From: a virus
Strand: one strand, 5' to 3'
Virus record (IMG/VR): IMGVR_UViG_3300046780_001007
Coordinates: 1 to 49,549 of that record
DNA length: 49,549 nt
This document shows positions 16,317-24,451 of this stretch, one piece after another. The stretch's first letter is position 1. Every line of letters begins with the position of its first letter. The notes beneath the pieces were generated by a model. The model saw only the letters and a list, made by a program, of their open reading frames with translations. It ran no database searches and was not told where the DNA came from. The position numbers and the translations under genes were made by a program.

Positions 16317-16748
16317 TCAGCGGCCCGCGAACACGTCGGTCATCGCTTCGCAGTCGAAGACCCAGTCGATCTCGCCGACCTCTTTGGCCCACTCGAAGTC
16401 AGGCGTCTCGGCGATCCACATCGACTCGGCCGCGTGGAGCTCCGCCTTGTTCAACGAATCGAAGATGGTGCCCGGCGCGATGCCGCTGCCGTTGCCGGCA
16501 AGGATATCTGCCGCGTGCGCTGCCATCAGCAGCTTGTTCTCCCGCGACGTGTACATCAGCGTCACGGTCACCTGCGCGCCAGCGTTGTTCGACTGGTTGC
16601 GCGTTGCGCGACCCTTGACGCCGACCTTCTTCGTGAAGCGAGCTTCGTCGCGCTCGATCTTGATGAAGACGTCTTCGCCCGGCTCGCGCGTGACGTCGAT
16701 GCCGCCCCAAGCGAACCCTACCTTGCCTGCGTTGTACGTATGAGCCAT
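16317..16748 (-). CDS. Tail tube protein (DUF3277-like)
   Basis: 143 residues. The pattern is a short N-terminal strand, then GEDVFIKIERDEARFTKKVGVKG, then NNAGAQVTVTLMYTSRENKLLMAA and a final IDWVFDCEAM. It is that of DUF3277/KPLE-type tail tube proteins. It directly follows the sheath gene, as expected for the inner tube of a contractile tail. Confidence 0.82.
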   Translation of the reverse strand: MAHTYNAGKVGFAWGGIDVTREPGEDVFIKIERDEARFTKKVGVKGRATRNQSNNAGAQVTVTLMYTSRENKLLMAAHAADILAGNGSGIAPGTIFDSLNKAELHAAESMWIAETPDFEWAKEVGEIDWVFDCEAMTDVFAGR

Positions 16749-16755
16749 GGGCGCC

Positions 16756-18081
16756 TCAGAGGGTCAGGGTGAAAATCATCGGGTTGACCTTGTCGATCGA
16801 CACCGCGAGTCTGTGGCGCGCGCGGAAGCCGCTCGCCGTGTTGGCTGCCAGGTCTGCGAGGGGAATCTCGTCGACCTCGGGAATGTCGAAGATGGTCTCG
16901 AAGTCGGGCGAGAGACCGCCGACGCGCACGCCTTCCTTGAACTGGGCACGCATCTCGTTCGCGATCAGCTGGATGCCAACCGACGTCGCGCCGATTTTCT
17001 CGGCGTTGACGAAGAGCAGGAAGAGCCGCTCTTGCATGCGCACGCGCATCCAATCGGAGAACGTGGTGACATCGATCTTCACGCCGCTCGACGCCTTGCC
17101 ATAGAGCAGCACGCCGTAGCCTTGTCCCGCGAAGTCGGTGTAGTGATTGCAGTTGGCCGTGTCGAGGATGGTCAACTCGCCATCGGTCAGCGTCGAATAG
17201 TCGACGCCAGCGAACGCTGCCTGCCATGCCTCGTTGGTCGAGCCCGGCTGCTTCGGAAGCTGGCGCCCGAGAATGGCTGCGGCGAAATACTGCATCGGCT
17301 TGTGGTGCCACTGCAGCGTGGTGCGCGCGTAGCCCGCCGTCTGCAGCTGCAGCGCGACGTTGCTGGCCGTGCCAGCCTTGACTGTGCCGTCCGCCGTCGT
17401 GGCGCAAAAGCGCTTCTTGGCAGTCTCGACCGCGGGCGCGAGCGCGAGAATCTCTGCCTTGCTCTGCGAGTCGAGCAGTACGCCGTACCAGCTCGAATTG
17501 ACCGCGAGCACCGCGGCGAAGTCAGCGGCCACGCCGCCGCTGCCAGGGTCAGCAGTGACGTCTTCGACGGTCATGTTGACGAGGTCGGTGTAGCTGTGCA
17601 GCACGCCCGATGCGCCCGTCAGACGAAGGTCTGTAAACGGCGCCGACGGGTTGCCCGCGATCGTGAGCCCCGAGATGGTGCCCGCGTCGACGATCAAGCC
17701 GTCGATGACGTCGTCGATGGTGTTGCCGCCGGTCGCCACGTATTCGACCACCGTGCCATCGACGGTGAACGAGTAGCGCTTGCCGGTCTCGACCGCTGCC
17801 GGCACGAGCGACATGACCTGCGTGAACGGGCGCGTGCGGCGCCCGATGCCGACGATGGGCGGCGAAGGCTCTTGCGCCTTGACCGCCTGGAACATCAGAT
17901 AGACCGGGTCGCTGACGGCGACGCCAGCCGTGACGAGCTCCGTGGCTTCGCCGAACTCGCGGTAGAGGTCGACCCAGGGAAGGTCGTACGCGAGCAGGAG
18001 CGGCTTCGCGAAGCTGCGCGCGCGAAGCGGACGGGCCACGGCCGAAACTTGAACGTTCAATACGCCGTCTAAGTAGCTCAT
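16756..18081 (-). CDS. Tail sheath protein (DUF3383-like)
   Basis: 441 residues, preceded by AAGAGG. It contains a Rossmann-like central part (SSWYGVLLDSQSKAEILALAPAVET) and a C-terminal region (GVLLYGKASSGVKIDVTTFSDWMRVRMQERLFLLF, then IQLIANEM). Both are typical of DUF3383 sheath proteins. The presence of a sheath establishes a contractile tail. An inserted beta-rich segment at about 100-150 may be surface exposed. Confidence 0.87.
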   Translation of the reverse strand: MSYLDGVLNVQVSAVARPLRARSFAKPLLLAYDLPWVDLYREFGEATELVTAGVAVSDPVYLMFQAVKAQEPSPPIVGIGRRTRPFTQVMSLVPAAVETGKRYSFTVDGTVVEYVATGGNTIDDVIDGLIVDAGTISGLTIAGNPSAPFTDLRLTGASGVLHSYTDLVNMTVEDVTADPGSGGVAADFAAVLAVNSSWYGVLLDSQSKAEILALAPAVETAKKRFCATTADGTVKAGTASNVALQLQTAGYARTTLQWHHKPMQYFAAAILGRQLPKQPGSTNEAWQAAFAGVDYSTLTDGELTILDTANCNHYTDFAGQGYGVLLYGKASSGVKIDVTTFSDWMRVRMQERLFLLFVNAEKIGATSVGIQLIANEMRAQFKEGVRVGGLSPDFETIFDIPEVDEIPLADLAANTASGFRARHRLAVSIDKVNPMIFTLTL

Positions 18082-18713
18082 GGTCCATCCTCTTCCGGCA
18101 GCCCGTAGCTCTCAGGGCCCACCACGATCTCGTCTTCGCCGTGCTCGTATGTGGTCTCGAGCGCCGCGCGCTCGAAGAATCCTGTCCGCCCTTCGGCGGC
18201 ATTGTCGACCTCGCGTATAACCGTGCCGAACCGGATATCCAGAACGCAGCGAGACTCTTGACGGTCATCGACAAGGCCGCTGATGTCTTGCGTCGGCGCT
18301 GCGCGAACGAAGGCCAGGTTCAACGCCTTGAGCATTGCGACCGAGCGTGGCCACACGATGCGGTTGCGCAGGCGCTCGGCGTACACATCGGCGCGGTTGG
18401 CGTGCTGCTGGTCGAGCGACCTAAACTCGACGCTGAGCGTGAAGAGCCGGTTGCCAAAAGTCTCGGGCACGAGATAGGAGACCTCGTCGCCTTCTTCTGC
18501 CGGCGTGCCGTCGTCCTTCGTCGCCGTGTAGCGCACGCCGTCGGAGCCCTTCGATCCGGTGGCGTAGGTCTGCAGCAGCGCGTACACGGGCGGCCGGTGA
18601 GCTTCGGGCTGGTCGCGCCAGTACACCATCGGCTTCGACGTCTTGGCGCTCGTGAGCCCCGTCATCACAGCGACCCATGCGAGCAGCCCCGGCTTGATGG
18701 TTGCCCAGTCCAT
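18078..18713 (-). CDS. Tail terminator / neck completion protein (gp12-like)
   Basis: 211 residues. The core GNRLFTLSVEFRSLDQQHANRADVYAERLRNRIVWP and a later ESRCVLDIRFG have the layout of tail-completion proteins (LIC_12616/gp12-like) that cap the tail. It starts on the last base of the preceding stop and overlaps the sheath start by 4 bases. Assigned from motif layout plus position between head-completion and sheath genes. Confidence 0.6.
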   Translation of the reverse strand: MDWATIKPGLLAWVAVMTGLTSAKTSKPMVYWRDQPEAHRPPVYALLQTYATGSKGSDGVRYTATKDDGTPAEEGDEVSYLVPETFGNRLFTLSVEFRSLDQQHANRADVYAERLRNRIVWPRSVAMLKALNLAFVRAAPTQDISGLVDDRQESRCVLDIRFGTVIREVDNAAEGRTGFFERAALETTYEHGEDEIVVGPESYGLPEEDGP

Positions 18714-19228
18714 CAGGCCTCCCGCTCGCGCACGATGTGCTGCACGGACTGCACGAGCTGCGCCGTGTCGATGAGCGGCTTCGAGCTGCCCTTGCGTGCG
18801 ATCGTGCTCGGGGCATTCGGGGGCGGCAGACCGACGCGGATGCGCTTCACCACCTGGCCCACCATGTCCACGCCGAAGATGTTCAGCGCTTTGTCCAGCT
18901 CGATGCGTCCCTCGAGCACGGCCGTGGCCAGCACGCGCAGCTTCTTGACGTTCGCGTCGCGCTGCTCATCCATCGTCGTGCGCAGGGGGGCGCGCGCGGG
19001 AATGACGATGGTGCCGTTCGTCGTCTCTATCTCGGCGCCGTACTCGTGCACCGCGGCGAGCTGCGCGACGGTCAGCCCATCGGCTGCGTCATGGTCCTCG
19101 CCGCCCTTGCCGTCATCGAGCCAGCCGACCACCACAACCTTGCGGCGCATCTGCGCCTGCCGCAGGACGCTGCGGATACGCTTCATACCGCGGTCTTTGT
19201 CGCGGATGCGCACGCCGCCCTTGGCCAT
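18713..19228 (-). CDS. Virion morphogenesis / neck protein (HK97 gp10-like)
   Basis: 171 residues from the ATG at 19228, which overlaps the preceding gene's TGA; the longer open frame is Arg-rich shadow. VTVAQLAAVHEYGAEI followed by IPARAPLRTTMDE is the signature of the gp10/Mu gpG-like virion morphogenesis family. It would work at the head-tail joint. Confidence 0.72.
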   Translation of the reverse strand: MAKGGVRIRDKDRGMKRIRSVLRQAQMRRKVVVVGWLDDGKGGEDHDAADGLTVAQLAAVHEYGAEIETTNGTIVIPARAPLRTTMDEQRDANVKKLRVLATAVLEGRIELDKALNIFGVDMVGQVVKRIRVGLPPPNAPSTIARKGSSKPLIDTAQLVQSVQHIVREREA

Positions 19229-19509
19229 CAGATGAGCCGATCGCCGACTTGCACTTCGCCGCACAGGCGGTCGAATGCCTTGCCGTATGTGGTCGAGCCA
19301 TCCTTCGCGATGAGGCGCGCGAACTGCCCGCCGGGGTCTTGCGCGATGGTGTGCGCGGCGAGCTGCATGACAGCCTCGTCTGCGCGGTCACCGAAGTAGC
19401 GCGGGTTCACGCGCAGCTTGGCCGACGCGATGGCCTCATCGACGGTGGCGTCAGGCGCCTCTTCGAAGTGCGGCCAGCGGGCCAGGAAGCGCGTGGAGTC
19501 GACGGCCAC
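19228..19509 (-). CDS. Head-completion connector protein (DUF4054-like)
   Basis: 93 residues. FLARWPHFEEAPDATVDEAIASAKLRVNPRYFGD, then AVMQLAAHTIAQDPG, then YGKAFDRLCGEV follow the DUF4054 pattern, a small helical connector added under the portal. Position between the capsid and neck genes agrees. Confidence 0.65.
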   Translation of the reverse strand: MAVDSTRFLARWPHFEEAPDATVDEAIASAKLRVNPRYFGDRADEAVMQLAAHTIAQDPGGQFARLIAKDGSTTYGKAFDRLCGEVQVGDRLI

Positions 19510-19515
19510 GGCGCA

Positions 19516-19917
19516 TTACTCCGGCGTGGTCTCGCCGCCGCCTTCGGGCGCAGGGGCGGGCGCAGCGGCTTCTGCCTGCGCAGCGGCCTTGCGGGCCGCC
19601 TTGCGCTCGGCGCGGGACATCGCAGGCGCCGTGAGCGACTGCGTGGGCGCATCGCTCGGGTCCTGCTCATCGCCTTCCGGCGTGGTCTCGCCGCCGCCTT
19701 CGGGCGCAGGGGCGGGCGCAACGCCGCGGGCGCGCGGGTCGCGCACGCCGACGTAGCCGAGCTTGCACCACTGCAGCCACACCGCGGTATCCTTGAACTC
19801 GTCGTACAAGGCAGCGTCGACTTCGGTCATCGACTTCTCGCGCAGCGCGCAGCGCGGGTGCGGGCGCAGTGGCCCCATCCGGCTGTTGCTGATTCTGACC
19901 TTCACCGCTTCGCTCAT
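19516..19917 (-). CDS. Hypothetical head-region protein with duplicated Pro/Glu-rich linker
   Basis: 133 residues. The first 70 (VKVRISNSRMGPLRPHP, DEFKDTAVWLQWCKLGYVG) look like a small structural domain. The rest is two copies of a 15-residue APAPAPEGGGETTPE unit around a basic helical stretch (RAERKAARKAAAQAEAA). The units come from an exact 45-bp direct repeat. AGGAG precedes the ATG. It lies between the major capsid and connector genes. No family recognised. Confidence 0.6.
   Translation of the reverse strand: MSEAVKVRISNSRMGPLRPHPRCALREKSMTEVDAALYDEFKDTAVWLQWCKLGYVGVRDPRARGVAPAPAPEGGGETTPEGDEQDPSDAPTQSLTAPAMSRAERKAARKAAAQAEAAAPAPAPEGGGETTPE
19520..19564 (+). repeat. 45-bp direct repeat, copy 1
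   Basis: Identical to 19676-19720. It encodes the second 15-residue Pro/Glu/Gly/Thr unit at the C-terminus of the protein on the minus strand. Confidence 0.9.
19676..19720 (+). repeat. 45-bp direct repeat, copy 2
   Basis: Identical to 19520-19564. In-frame duplication (45 bp is 15 codons), so it lengthens a linker without changing frame. Confidence 0.9.
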
Positions 19918-19979
19918 TGGCGCTCTCCTGGTTTACCGTCGGCGCGCCGTCAGGCGCAGGGTGCGAGACCGGTCAGCGC

Positions 19980-20969
19980 TCAGTTCGCGCCGTCCATGTA
20001 CTTCACGCACTTGTGCTTGTAGATGTGCGTGCCCGCGGTGCGCATGAAGCCGTTGACCACGAAGGCCAGGTTCTTCGCCTGTGGCGGCATCGTGCGGTAG
20101 GCCATCGCCAGCTTGTGCTGAAGGACGGTGGGCGCCTTCTTGTAGGCGACGATGCGGCCACCGGTGCCGCCAGCGTTGGCCGCGTTCAGACGGCCACGGC
20201 TCGCGAACGTGACGCCCGGGTGCACGCCCTTGATCCAGTCGAGCAGCGTCTTGTCGCTGTTGCCCTGGAAGCGCGTGTTCTTCAACAGGTTGAAGAGCGG
20301 GGTGGGCAGCAGGCAGTCGGTCACCGAGTGCATCTCGTTCGTATCCTCGAAGACGCTGTCGATGAGGTCGGCAATGTCCTTCGCCACCGAGAGGATGCCG
20401 CTGTCGCCGTTGGCGATCTTGGCCGCCCACAGCGTGTCGCCGCCGTCGATGTTCGGCGTGAGAATCTCGACGCGCTCGTCGGTCAGCAGACCGCGAATCT
20501 TGAAGGGCGCGTACCCGAGATACGCCGTGCGGTCGGTGTGCTCTTCCGACACCTCGCGGTTGGCGAGCGCGCGCTGAAGGTCGAGATTGAAGGCACCGGG
20601 CGCCTGCGCGCGCTGGATGTCTTCGATCGAGTACATGTAGCTGCCGCCCCATGCCTTGACCGGAATCTCTTCCTCGGCGAGCACCACGTCGGAGCGCGGC
20701 AGGTCATCCGCGAAGTTGGCGATGGGCTCGAGCTTGCCCACCTGGTCGAGCACGGTGTAGTGCACCGTCTGCGCCCACTCCGGCACGCGAGTGTCGAGCG
20801 GGATGTCCTTCGCGCTCGTCAGCTCGCCGTACTCGATCTTCTGCACTTCCGCTTCGGTGTAGCGGAAGGCGCGGTCGAGGTTGGCGGTCTCGTTCGCGTC
20901 GAGGCGCAGGCCGGGCATCAAGCCCTGCTCGAACGCCGCTTGGATGATGTGTCGATAGCTCAGTGCCAT
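19980..20969 (-). CDS. Major capsid protein (DUF2184 family)
   Basis: 329 residues. The sequence runs YGELTSAKDIPLDTRVPEWAQTVHYTVLDQVGKLEPIANFADDLPRSDV, WGGSYMYSIEDIQRAQAPG, HTDRTAYLGYAPFKIRGLLTDERV. That is the DUF2184 HK97-fold capsid family of myoviruses with DUF1073 portals. AAGGGAG precedes the ATG. It follows the cement gene and protease/scaffold gene in the normal capsid order. Confidence 0.88.
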   Translation of the reverse strand: MALSYRHIIQAAFEQGLMPGLRLDANETANLDRAFRYTEAEVQKIEYGELTSAKDIPLDTRVPEWAQTVHYTVLDQVGKLEPIANFADDLPRSDVVLAEEEIPVKAWGGSYMYSIEDIQRAQAPGAFNLDLQRALANREVSEEHTDRTAYLGYAPFKIRGLLTDERVEILTPNIDGGDTLWAAKIANGDSGILSVAKDIADLIDSVFEDTNEMHSVTDCLLPTPLFNLLKNTRFQGNSDKTLLDWIKGVHPGVTFASRGRLNAANAGGTGGRIVAYKKAPTVLQHKLAMAYRTMPPQAKNLAFVVNGFMRTAGTHIYKHKCVKYMDGAN

Positions 20970-21021
20970 GGTCAGGACTCCCTTGTGCGACGCGACTGAC
21001 GGGTGAGGGTCAGGGTTGAAA

Positions 21022-21798
21022 TCAGGTCTGAGGCGAGAACTCGGCCAGGAAGATGCCTGCCGCGCTCACGCCCGTGATGGCGATGAGCCCCTTTGGCTGC
21101 ACCGCTTCCGAACTGCCCGCGGTGTTGCCGAAGATGCCGAGCTGCCCGCCCGCGGCGAACCGGCAGTAGGGGTTCGAGCCTTCGACGATGGCCGTCTCGC
21201 TGCGGCACCAGATTGCGCCGCGGCGCAAGATGCTCACCGAGCTGCGCGTCGGCCAGCCGCCTGCGTTCTTGGCTCGCGACGTATCCGCCGCGGCGATGCC
21301 CAGGAAGGTCGGAGCGCTGATCTCGCCCGTAAGGCGAGGCAGGCGGCACTGGCGGCCGCTTGCGGATGCGCGCGGGTCCATGACCACACCGCAGCCGAAC
21401 GGAATCTCCTGGCCTTGCGGAACGAGCAAGGTGGTCACGAACGTCGAGCCCGTGGTCGACGTGGTAACGACGGGGTCACCGTCGTCGTACTCTTCCTTCT
21501 CGATCAGGATCGTATCGGTGCTCGACGCCTCGGCGTGCATGGTGCCGTCGGCCACCAGGTCGGCGAGCAGGTTGTCGCGGATATCCGCGAGCGAGCTCGT
21601 CGAAGCGGTGAAGGTCGCCTTCTCCACGCCGTCGATGAAGATCTTGTAGATGCCGTCGGCATGCGCCCCGAGCACCACCTGATACAGCTTGCGCGTCGAG
21701 TTGATGCGCGAGATGACGCGCTCGGCGCTCTCGACAAGACCCGCGAAAGCTGCGTCGCGCGAGTAGCCGAACGTATTCTGATAGGGACCTTGCGTCAT
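21022..21798 (-). CDS. Capsid cement/decoration protein (DUF2190 / Gp24-like)
   Basis: 258 residues after AGGAGAG. An N-terminal QNTFGYSRDAAFAGLVESAERVIS and a C-terminal beta barrel (EIPFGCGVVMDP, APTFLGIAAADTS, RGAIWCRSETAIVEGSNPYCRFAAGGQLGIFGNTAG) match structural cement proteins that stabilise DUF2184 capsids. A middle insertion (about 35-125) looks like an extra beta domain, unusual for the family's smaller members. Confidence 0.72.
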   Translation of the reverse strand: MTQGPYQNTFGYSRDAAFAGLVESAERVISRINSTRKLYQVVLGAHADGIYKIFIDGVEKATFTASTSSLADIRDNLLADLVADGTMHAEASSTDTILIEKEEYDDGDPVVTTSTTGSTFVTTLLVPQGQEIPFGCGVVMDPRASASGRQCRLPRLTGEISAPTFLGIAAADTSRAKNAGGWPTRSSVSILRRGAIWCRSETAIVEGSNPYCRFAAGGQLGIFGNTAGSSEAVQPKGLIAITGVSAAGIFLAEFSPQT

Positions 21799-21854
21799 GG
21801 CGGACTCTCCTGCGTTCCTTGGATCGAGCTGAGACGTTCAGACCGACAGCGCGG

Positions 21855-23330
21855 TCACTTCTTCTGCCAGGCCTCGCCTTGGGTCTTGAGGCGCGCTTTG
21901 CGCGCTGCCTCCGGGTCTGGGTCCTCGTCGGTGCTGCCGCCGTCGACACGCACCTCGGTTGAGGTCGGCGTCGCAGCAACCTGCGTCAGCTTCGCGAGGC
22001 CAGGGTTGGTCTCGGCGGCGGCAGCCGCCCCGCCCGTGCCCGCGTCTTCGACGGCGCTGTCGAAGCGCGCGTTGATGTACGCCTCGTCCTTGCCCGTCAG
22101 GTCGGCCTTGGGCTTGAGCTTCAGGATGACTGCCTGCTTGATGGCGGTCTCCGTGGTCAGACCATCGAGCTTCACGCCGAAGCGCTGCGCCGTGGCTTCG
22201 AGCTTCACTCGGCTCTCGACTTCCGCGCGCACCTTCGCGGGCGCCTCGGTCAGCGCCTTCTCGGCGAGCGTGAGCTTCTCGGTCACGCCGTCGAGCTTCG
22301 CCTGCAGCGCGCTCTTCTCGCCGGTGAGAGAGACGATCTGCTTGTCGCGCTCGTCGATGGCCTTGCGCACCACATCGTGGTCACGCTGCTCGAGCTCCAC
22401 CGTGAGACCGTCGAGCTTCAGTTCGGATTTGGCAGCCATGCGCTTGCTCCGTGTTGCGGGTGCGTGTGAGTGACCATCGAAACGCCGCTCACCATCTGGA
22501 AGCAGGCGTATAAGGTCGTCGATTTCCAACTGCAAAACTTTCGCGAGCGACTCGAGCTGCGCGTCAGTCGGGCGCGGCGTCCAGCCGTCGATGATGCTCT
22601 CGAGAATCCACGTCTGCGTGGTGCTGCCGCTGAACTTCAACGGGTCGCCGTGGATGGGTTCGATGATGTTCGTGCGCTGCGCGACCTCGAGCAGCGTCAG
22701 ACCGCTGTTCGCGATCTTCATCCGCAGGTATTCGCCCAGCTCGCTCTGGTCGAGCCGCATGATGCCGACGTGTCCCGCGTCGCTGCCATCGAGCTTGACC
22801 TCGACTTCGCGCCCCTGGCGGCCCCAGCCTCGCGGACCAAAGCCAACGTGGTTGCCGATGATGCCGCGCTGGATGCAGTCGTACGCGCCATACAGCTCGT
22901 GCACGCCCGGCTTCATCTCCATCTCGACGCAGCGGTAGCCAGGCGACAGCTCGCGCAGTTTGCCGGCTACGGTCTCTTGCACGCGCGCGTCGTCCTTCAC
23001 GGTCACCACGCCGCCCATGAAATCGCCGTCGAGGCGCTTCACCGTGTCGCCGATGGACCCGATCTCGTAGTCACGCCACGACTTGCGCGTGAGCCACGCT
23101 TCGGTCACAGGCGGATGCAGATACGTGAGAGGCGCGCCCGCGAAGGACTCCATCGACTCGGCGCTGAATACTTCTTCGGGCAAGCGCAGCTCGCGCACCA
23201 CCTTGCCGTCGCGTGTGTAGCGGTTCACGCCGCAGCGACCGAGCACGCCGTCGAGCTTCAGGAAGCCTTGCGACGTCACGCGCGGGCCCGAGCGCACGCC
23301 GCCGAAGTCGAGCCGTAGGTGCTGCTTCAC
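21855..23330 (-). CDS. Capsid maturation protease/scaffold (DUF2213) with inserted XRE-like HTH
   Basis: 491 residues from the GTG at 23330, which overlaps the previous gene's stop as GTGA. Residues 1-170 carry the DUF2213 pattern (RELRLPEEVFSAESMESFAGAPLTYLHPP, YEIGSIGDTV, LRELSPGYRC), the self-cleaving prohead protease type. Residues about 190-280 contain an XRE-like HTH (LGEYLRMKIANSGLTLLEVAQRTN then PTDAQLESLAKVLQLEIDDLIRLL). The rest is a coiled-coil scaffold (EKSALQAKLDGVTEKLTLAEKA) with a charged C-terminus. The HTH-protease combination is unusual but has parallels in HK97-type proteases. Confidence 0.75.
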   Translation of the reverse strand: MKQHLRLDFGGVRSGPRVTSQGFLKLDGVLGRCGVNRYTRDGKVVRELRLPEEVFSAESMESFAGAPLTYLHPPVTEAWLTRKSWRDYEIGSIGDTVKRLDGDFMGGVVTVKDDARVQETVAGKLRELSPGYRCVEMEMKPGVHELYGAYDCIQRGIIGNHVGFGPRGWGRQGREVEVKLDGSDAGHVGIMRLDQSELGEYLRMKIANSGLTLLEVAQRTNIIEPIHGDPLKFSGSTTQTWILESIIDGWTPRPTDAQLESLAKVLQLEIDDLIRLLPDGERRFDGHSHAPATRSKRMAAKSELKLDGLTVELEQRDHDVVRKAIDERDKQIVSLTGEKSALQAKLDGVTEKLTLAEKALTEAPAKVRAEVESRVKLEATAQRFGVKLDGLTTETAIKQAVILKLKPKADLTGKDEAYINARFDSAVEDAGTGGAAAAAETNPGLAKLTQVAATPTSTEVRVDGGSTDEDPDPEAARKARLKTQGEAWQKK

Positions 23331-23662
23331 TTGAACAGCACCGCGCGCACGGCGCAGTCCTTCGCCTCGAGCAGCAAGCGCAGCGCGCCGCCTTTGCCCA
23401 TGCCGCCCGCTTCGGTCCCGTAGCCACGCGCGAACGAGCGCACCGCGCGCATCTTGCGCAACGCCTCTTCGCGCTCGGTGTTGCCCGGCAATGCCTCGAC
23501 GAACGAGTAGAGCCCTTCGAAAAAGGGCAGCACGTCGGCCGTGATGCAAGGGCCAGGGCAGTCGTCGATGCGGCCCGCTTCGACCGCGAAGGCCTGGCTG
23601 ACAGCCTTCAGCCGCGGAGGCAAGTGCTCATACGTGAAGAACTGCAGAAGCGGGTGTGCCAT
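23327..23662 (-). CDS. Small conserved phage protein (HLPPRL...LLEAKD family) with internal insertion
   Basis: 111 residues. The start (HPLLQFFTYEHLPPRLKAVSQAFAVEAGRI) and the end (LLLEAKDCAVRAVL) match a small phage family I know mainly from phages of GC-rich bacteria. In that family EREEALRK is normally followed at once by LLEAKD. Here about 25 residues (MRAVRSFARGYGTEAGGMGKGG and ALR) separate them. Function of the family is unknown. It has its own promoter-like element and is coupled to the protease gene by a GTGA overlap. Confidence 0.65.
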   Translation of the reverse strand: MAHPLLQFFTYEHLPPRLKAVSQAFAVEAGRIDDCPGPCITADVLPFFEGLYSFVEALPGNTEREEALRKMRAVRSFARGYGTEAGGMGKGGALRLLLEAKDCAVRAVLFK

Positions 23663-23670
23663 CGGGGCCG

Positions 23671-23699
23671 CGTCTAACCGCGCGGCGACGGCGTTGCAA
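23671..23699 (-). promoter_or_regulatory. Promoter-like element before the small conserved gene
   Basis: TTGCAA (23699-23694), 17 bp, TAGACG (23676-23671), 8 bp, ATG at 23662. It could also drive the downstream protease, cement and capsid genes. Confidence 0.65.
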
Positions 23700-23707
23700 G
23701 AACGGGG

Positions 23708-24406
23708 TCAGAGGCAGGTGTGCGCGATGTACAGGTCCTCGCCGCCGGCCGACCCGGAGGCAGCGGTGTATGGGACATACGTGTACGTTGGGAAGCCAGG
23801 ACCGTAGTCAGCCCAGTACGCTAGCAGAAACGTCTTCCACCCATTTGCGGGCCATGGGTCACCGTCAAACTCCTGCGTCGCTCCGCGCGGGTCGTGAGTC
23901 GATACGCAGCGCGGCCACTGCGTGCCTGCTTCGATGCAGACGTATATCGTGCAGCGACCCTCGTTGCATGGGCTTCCAGCGGGGAAATGAATCCACCAGT
24001 TGAGCGCTCCGCTGGACGAGTTTTGCCACAGGGCACGCGCCACGTGTCTGTTTTGAATCTGGAACCGAGTCGTGCCCTCTCCAGGATCGCCGTACTGCGT
24101 TCCGAAGTTGGTCGACTGGCTCGCCGACGCCCGGAACAGGCAGTTGTTCTGTCGCCACGGCGCGACACCCCACCCGTACTCGTCGACACCGAAGAACGGC
24201 TCTGTCGTAATGGCTTGCGAGCGCTCACTCACCGCGCTCTCGTCGAACGCCATCGTCTCGCCGTCGACCACGGGCAGACCATTAGGTGCGTAGCCGACGA
24301 TACGGCTTTCGTCTGGCGACTGTTCGCCTGACTCGTGTGTCTCGACCGGGTCTGCCGCGCACGCGGCGAGAGCCAGCCCGATTACAAACAGCATGGTTTT
24401 TCGCAT
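23708..24406 (-). CDS. Exported lipoprotein cargo gene (moron)
   Basis: 232 residues with a lipoprotein signal ending LALAAC (Cys16), then a Ser/Glu/Asp-rich linker (ADPVETHESGEQSPDESRIVG). A globular region follows, rich in Trp, Tyr and Cys (NWWIHFPAGSPCNEGRCTIYVCIEAGTQWPRC), implying disulfides in the periplasm or outer membrane. I do not recognise a family. It is inserted between the Mu-F-like head gene and the small conserved gene, has its own promoter-like element, and does not look like a virion gene. A lysogenic conversion or superinfection-exclusion role is possible but unproven. Confidence 0.65.
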   Translation of the reverse strand: MRKTMLFVIGLALAACAADPVETHESGEQSPDESRIVGYAPNGLPVVDGETMAFDESAVSERSQAITTEPFFGVDEYGWGVAPWRQNNCLFRASASQSTNFGTQYGDPGEGTTRFQIQNRHVARALWQNSSSGALNWWIHFPAGSPCNEGRCTIYVCIEAGTQWPRCVSTHDPRGATQEFDGDPWPANGWKTFLLAYWADYGPGFPTYTYVPYTAASGSAGGEDLYIAHTCL

Positions 24407-24414
24407 GCCCGCGG

Positions 24415-24443
24415 CGTCTAACGAGACGCGAGTGCCATTGCAA
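24415..24443 (-). promoter_or_regulatory. Promoter-like element of the lipoprotein gene
   Basis: TTGCAA (24443-24438), 17 bp, TAGACG (24420-24415), 8 bp, ATG at 24406. Confidence 0.65.
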
Positions 24444-24451
24444 CTCCGTCT

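Noticed and set aside
16747-18072. 441-codon plus-strand frame over the sheath gene
   Set aside because: The sheath frame on the minus strand has clear DUF3383 features. The plus frame is Arg/His/Val-rich complement.
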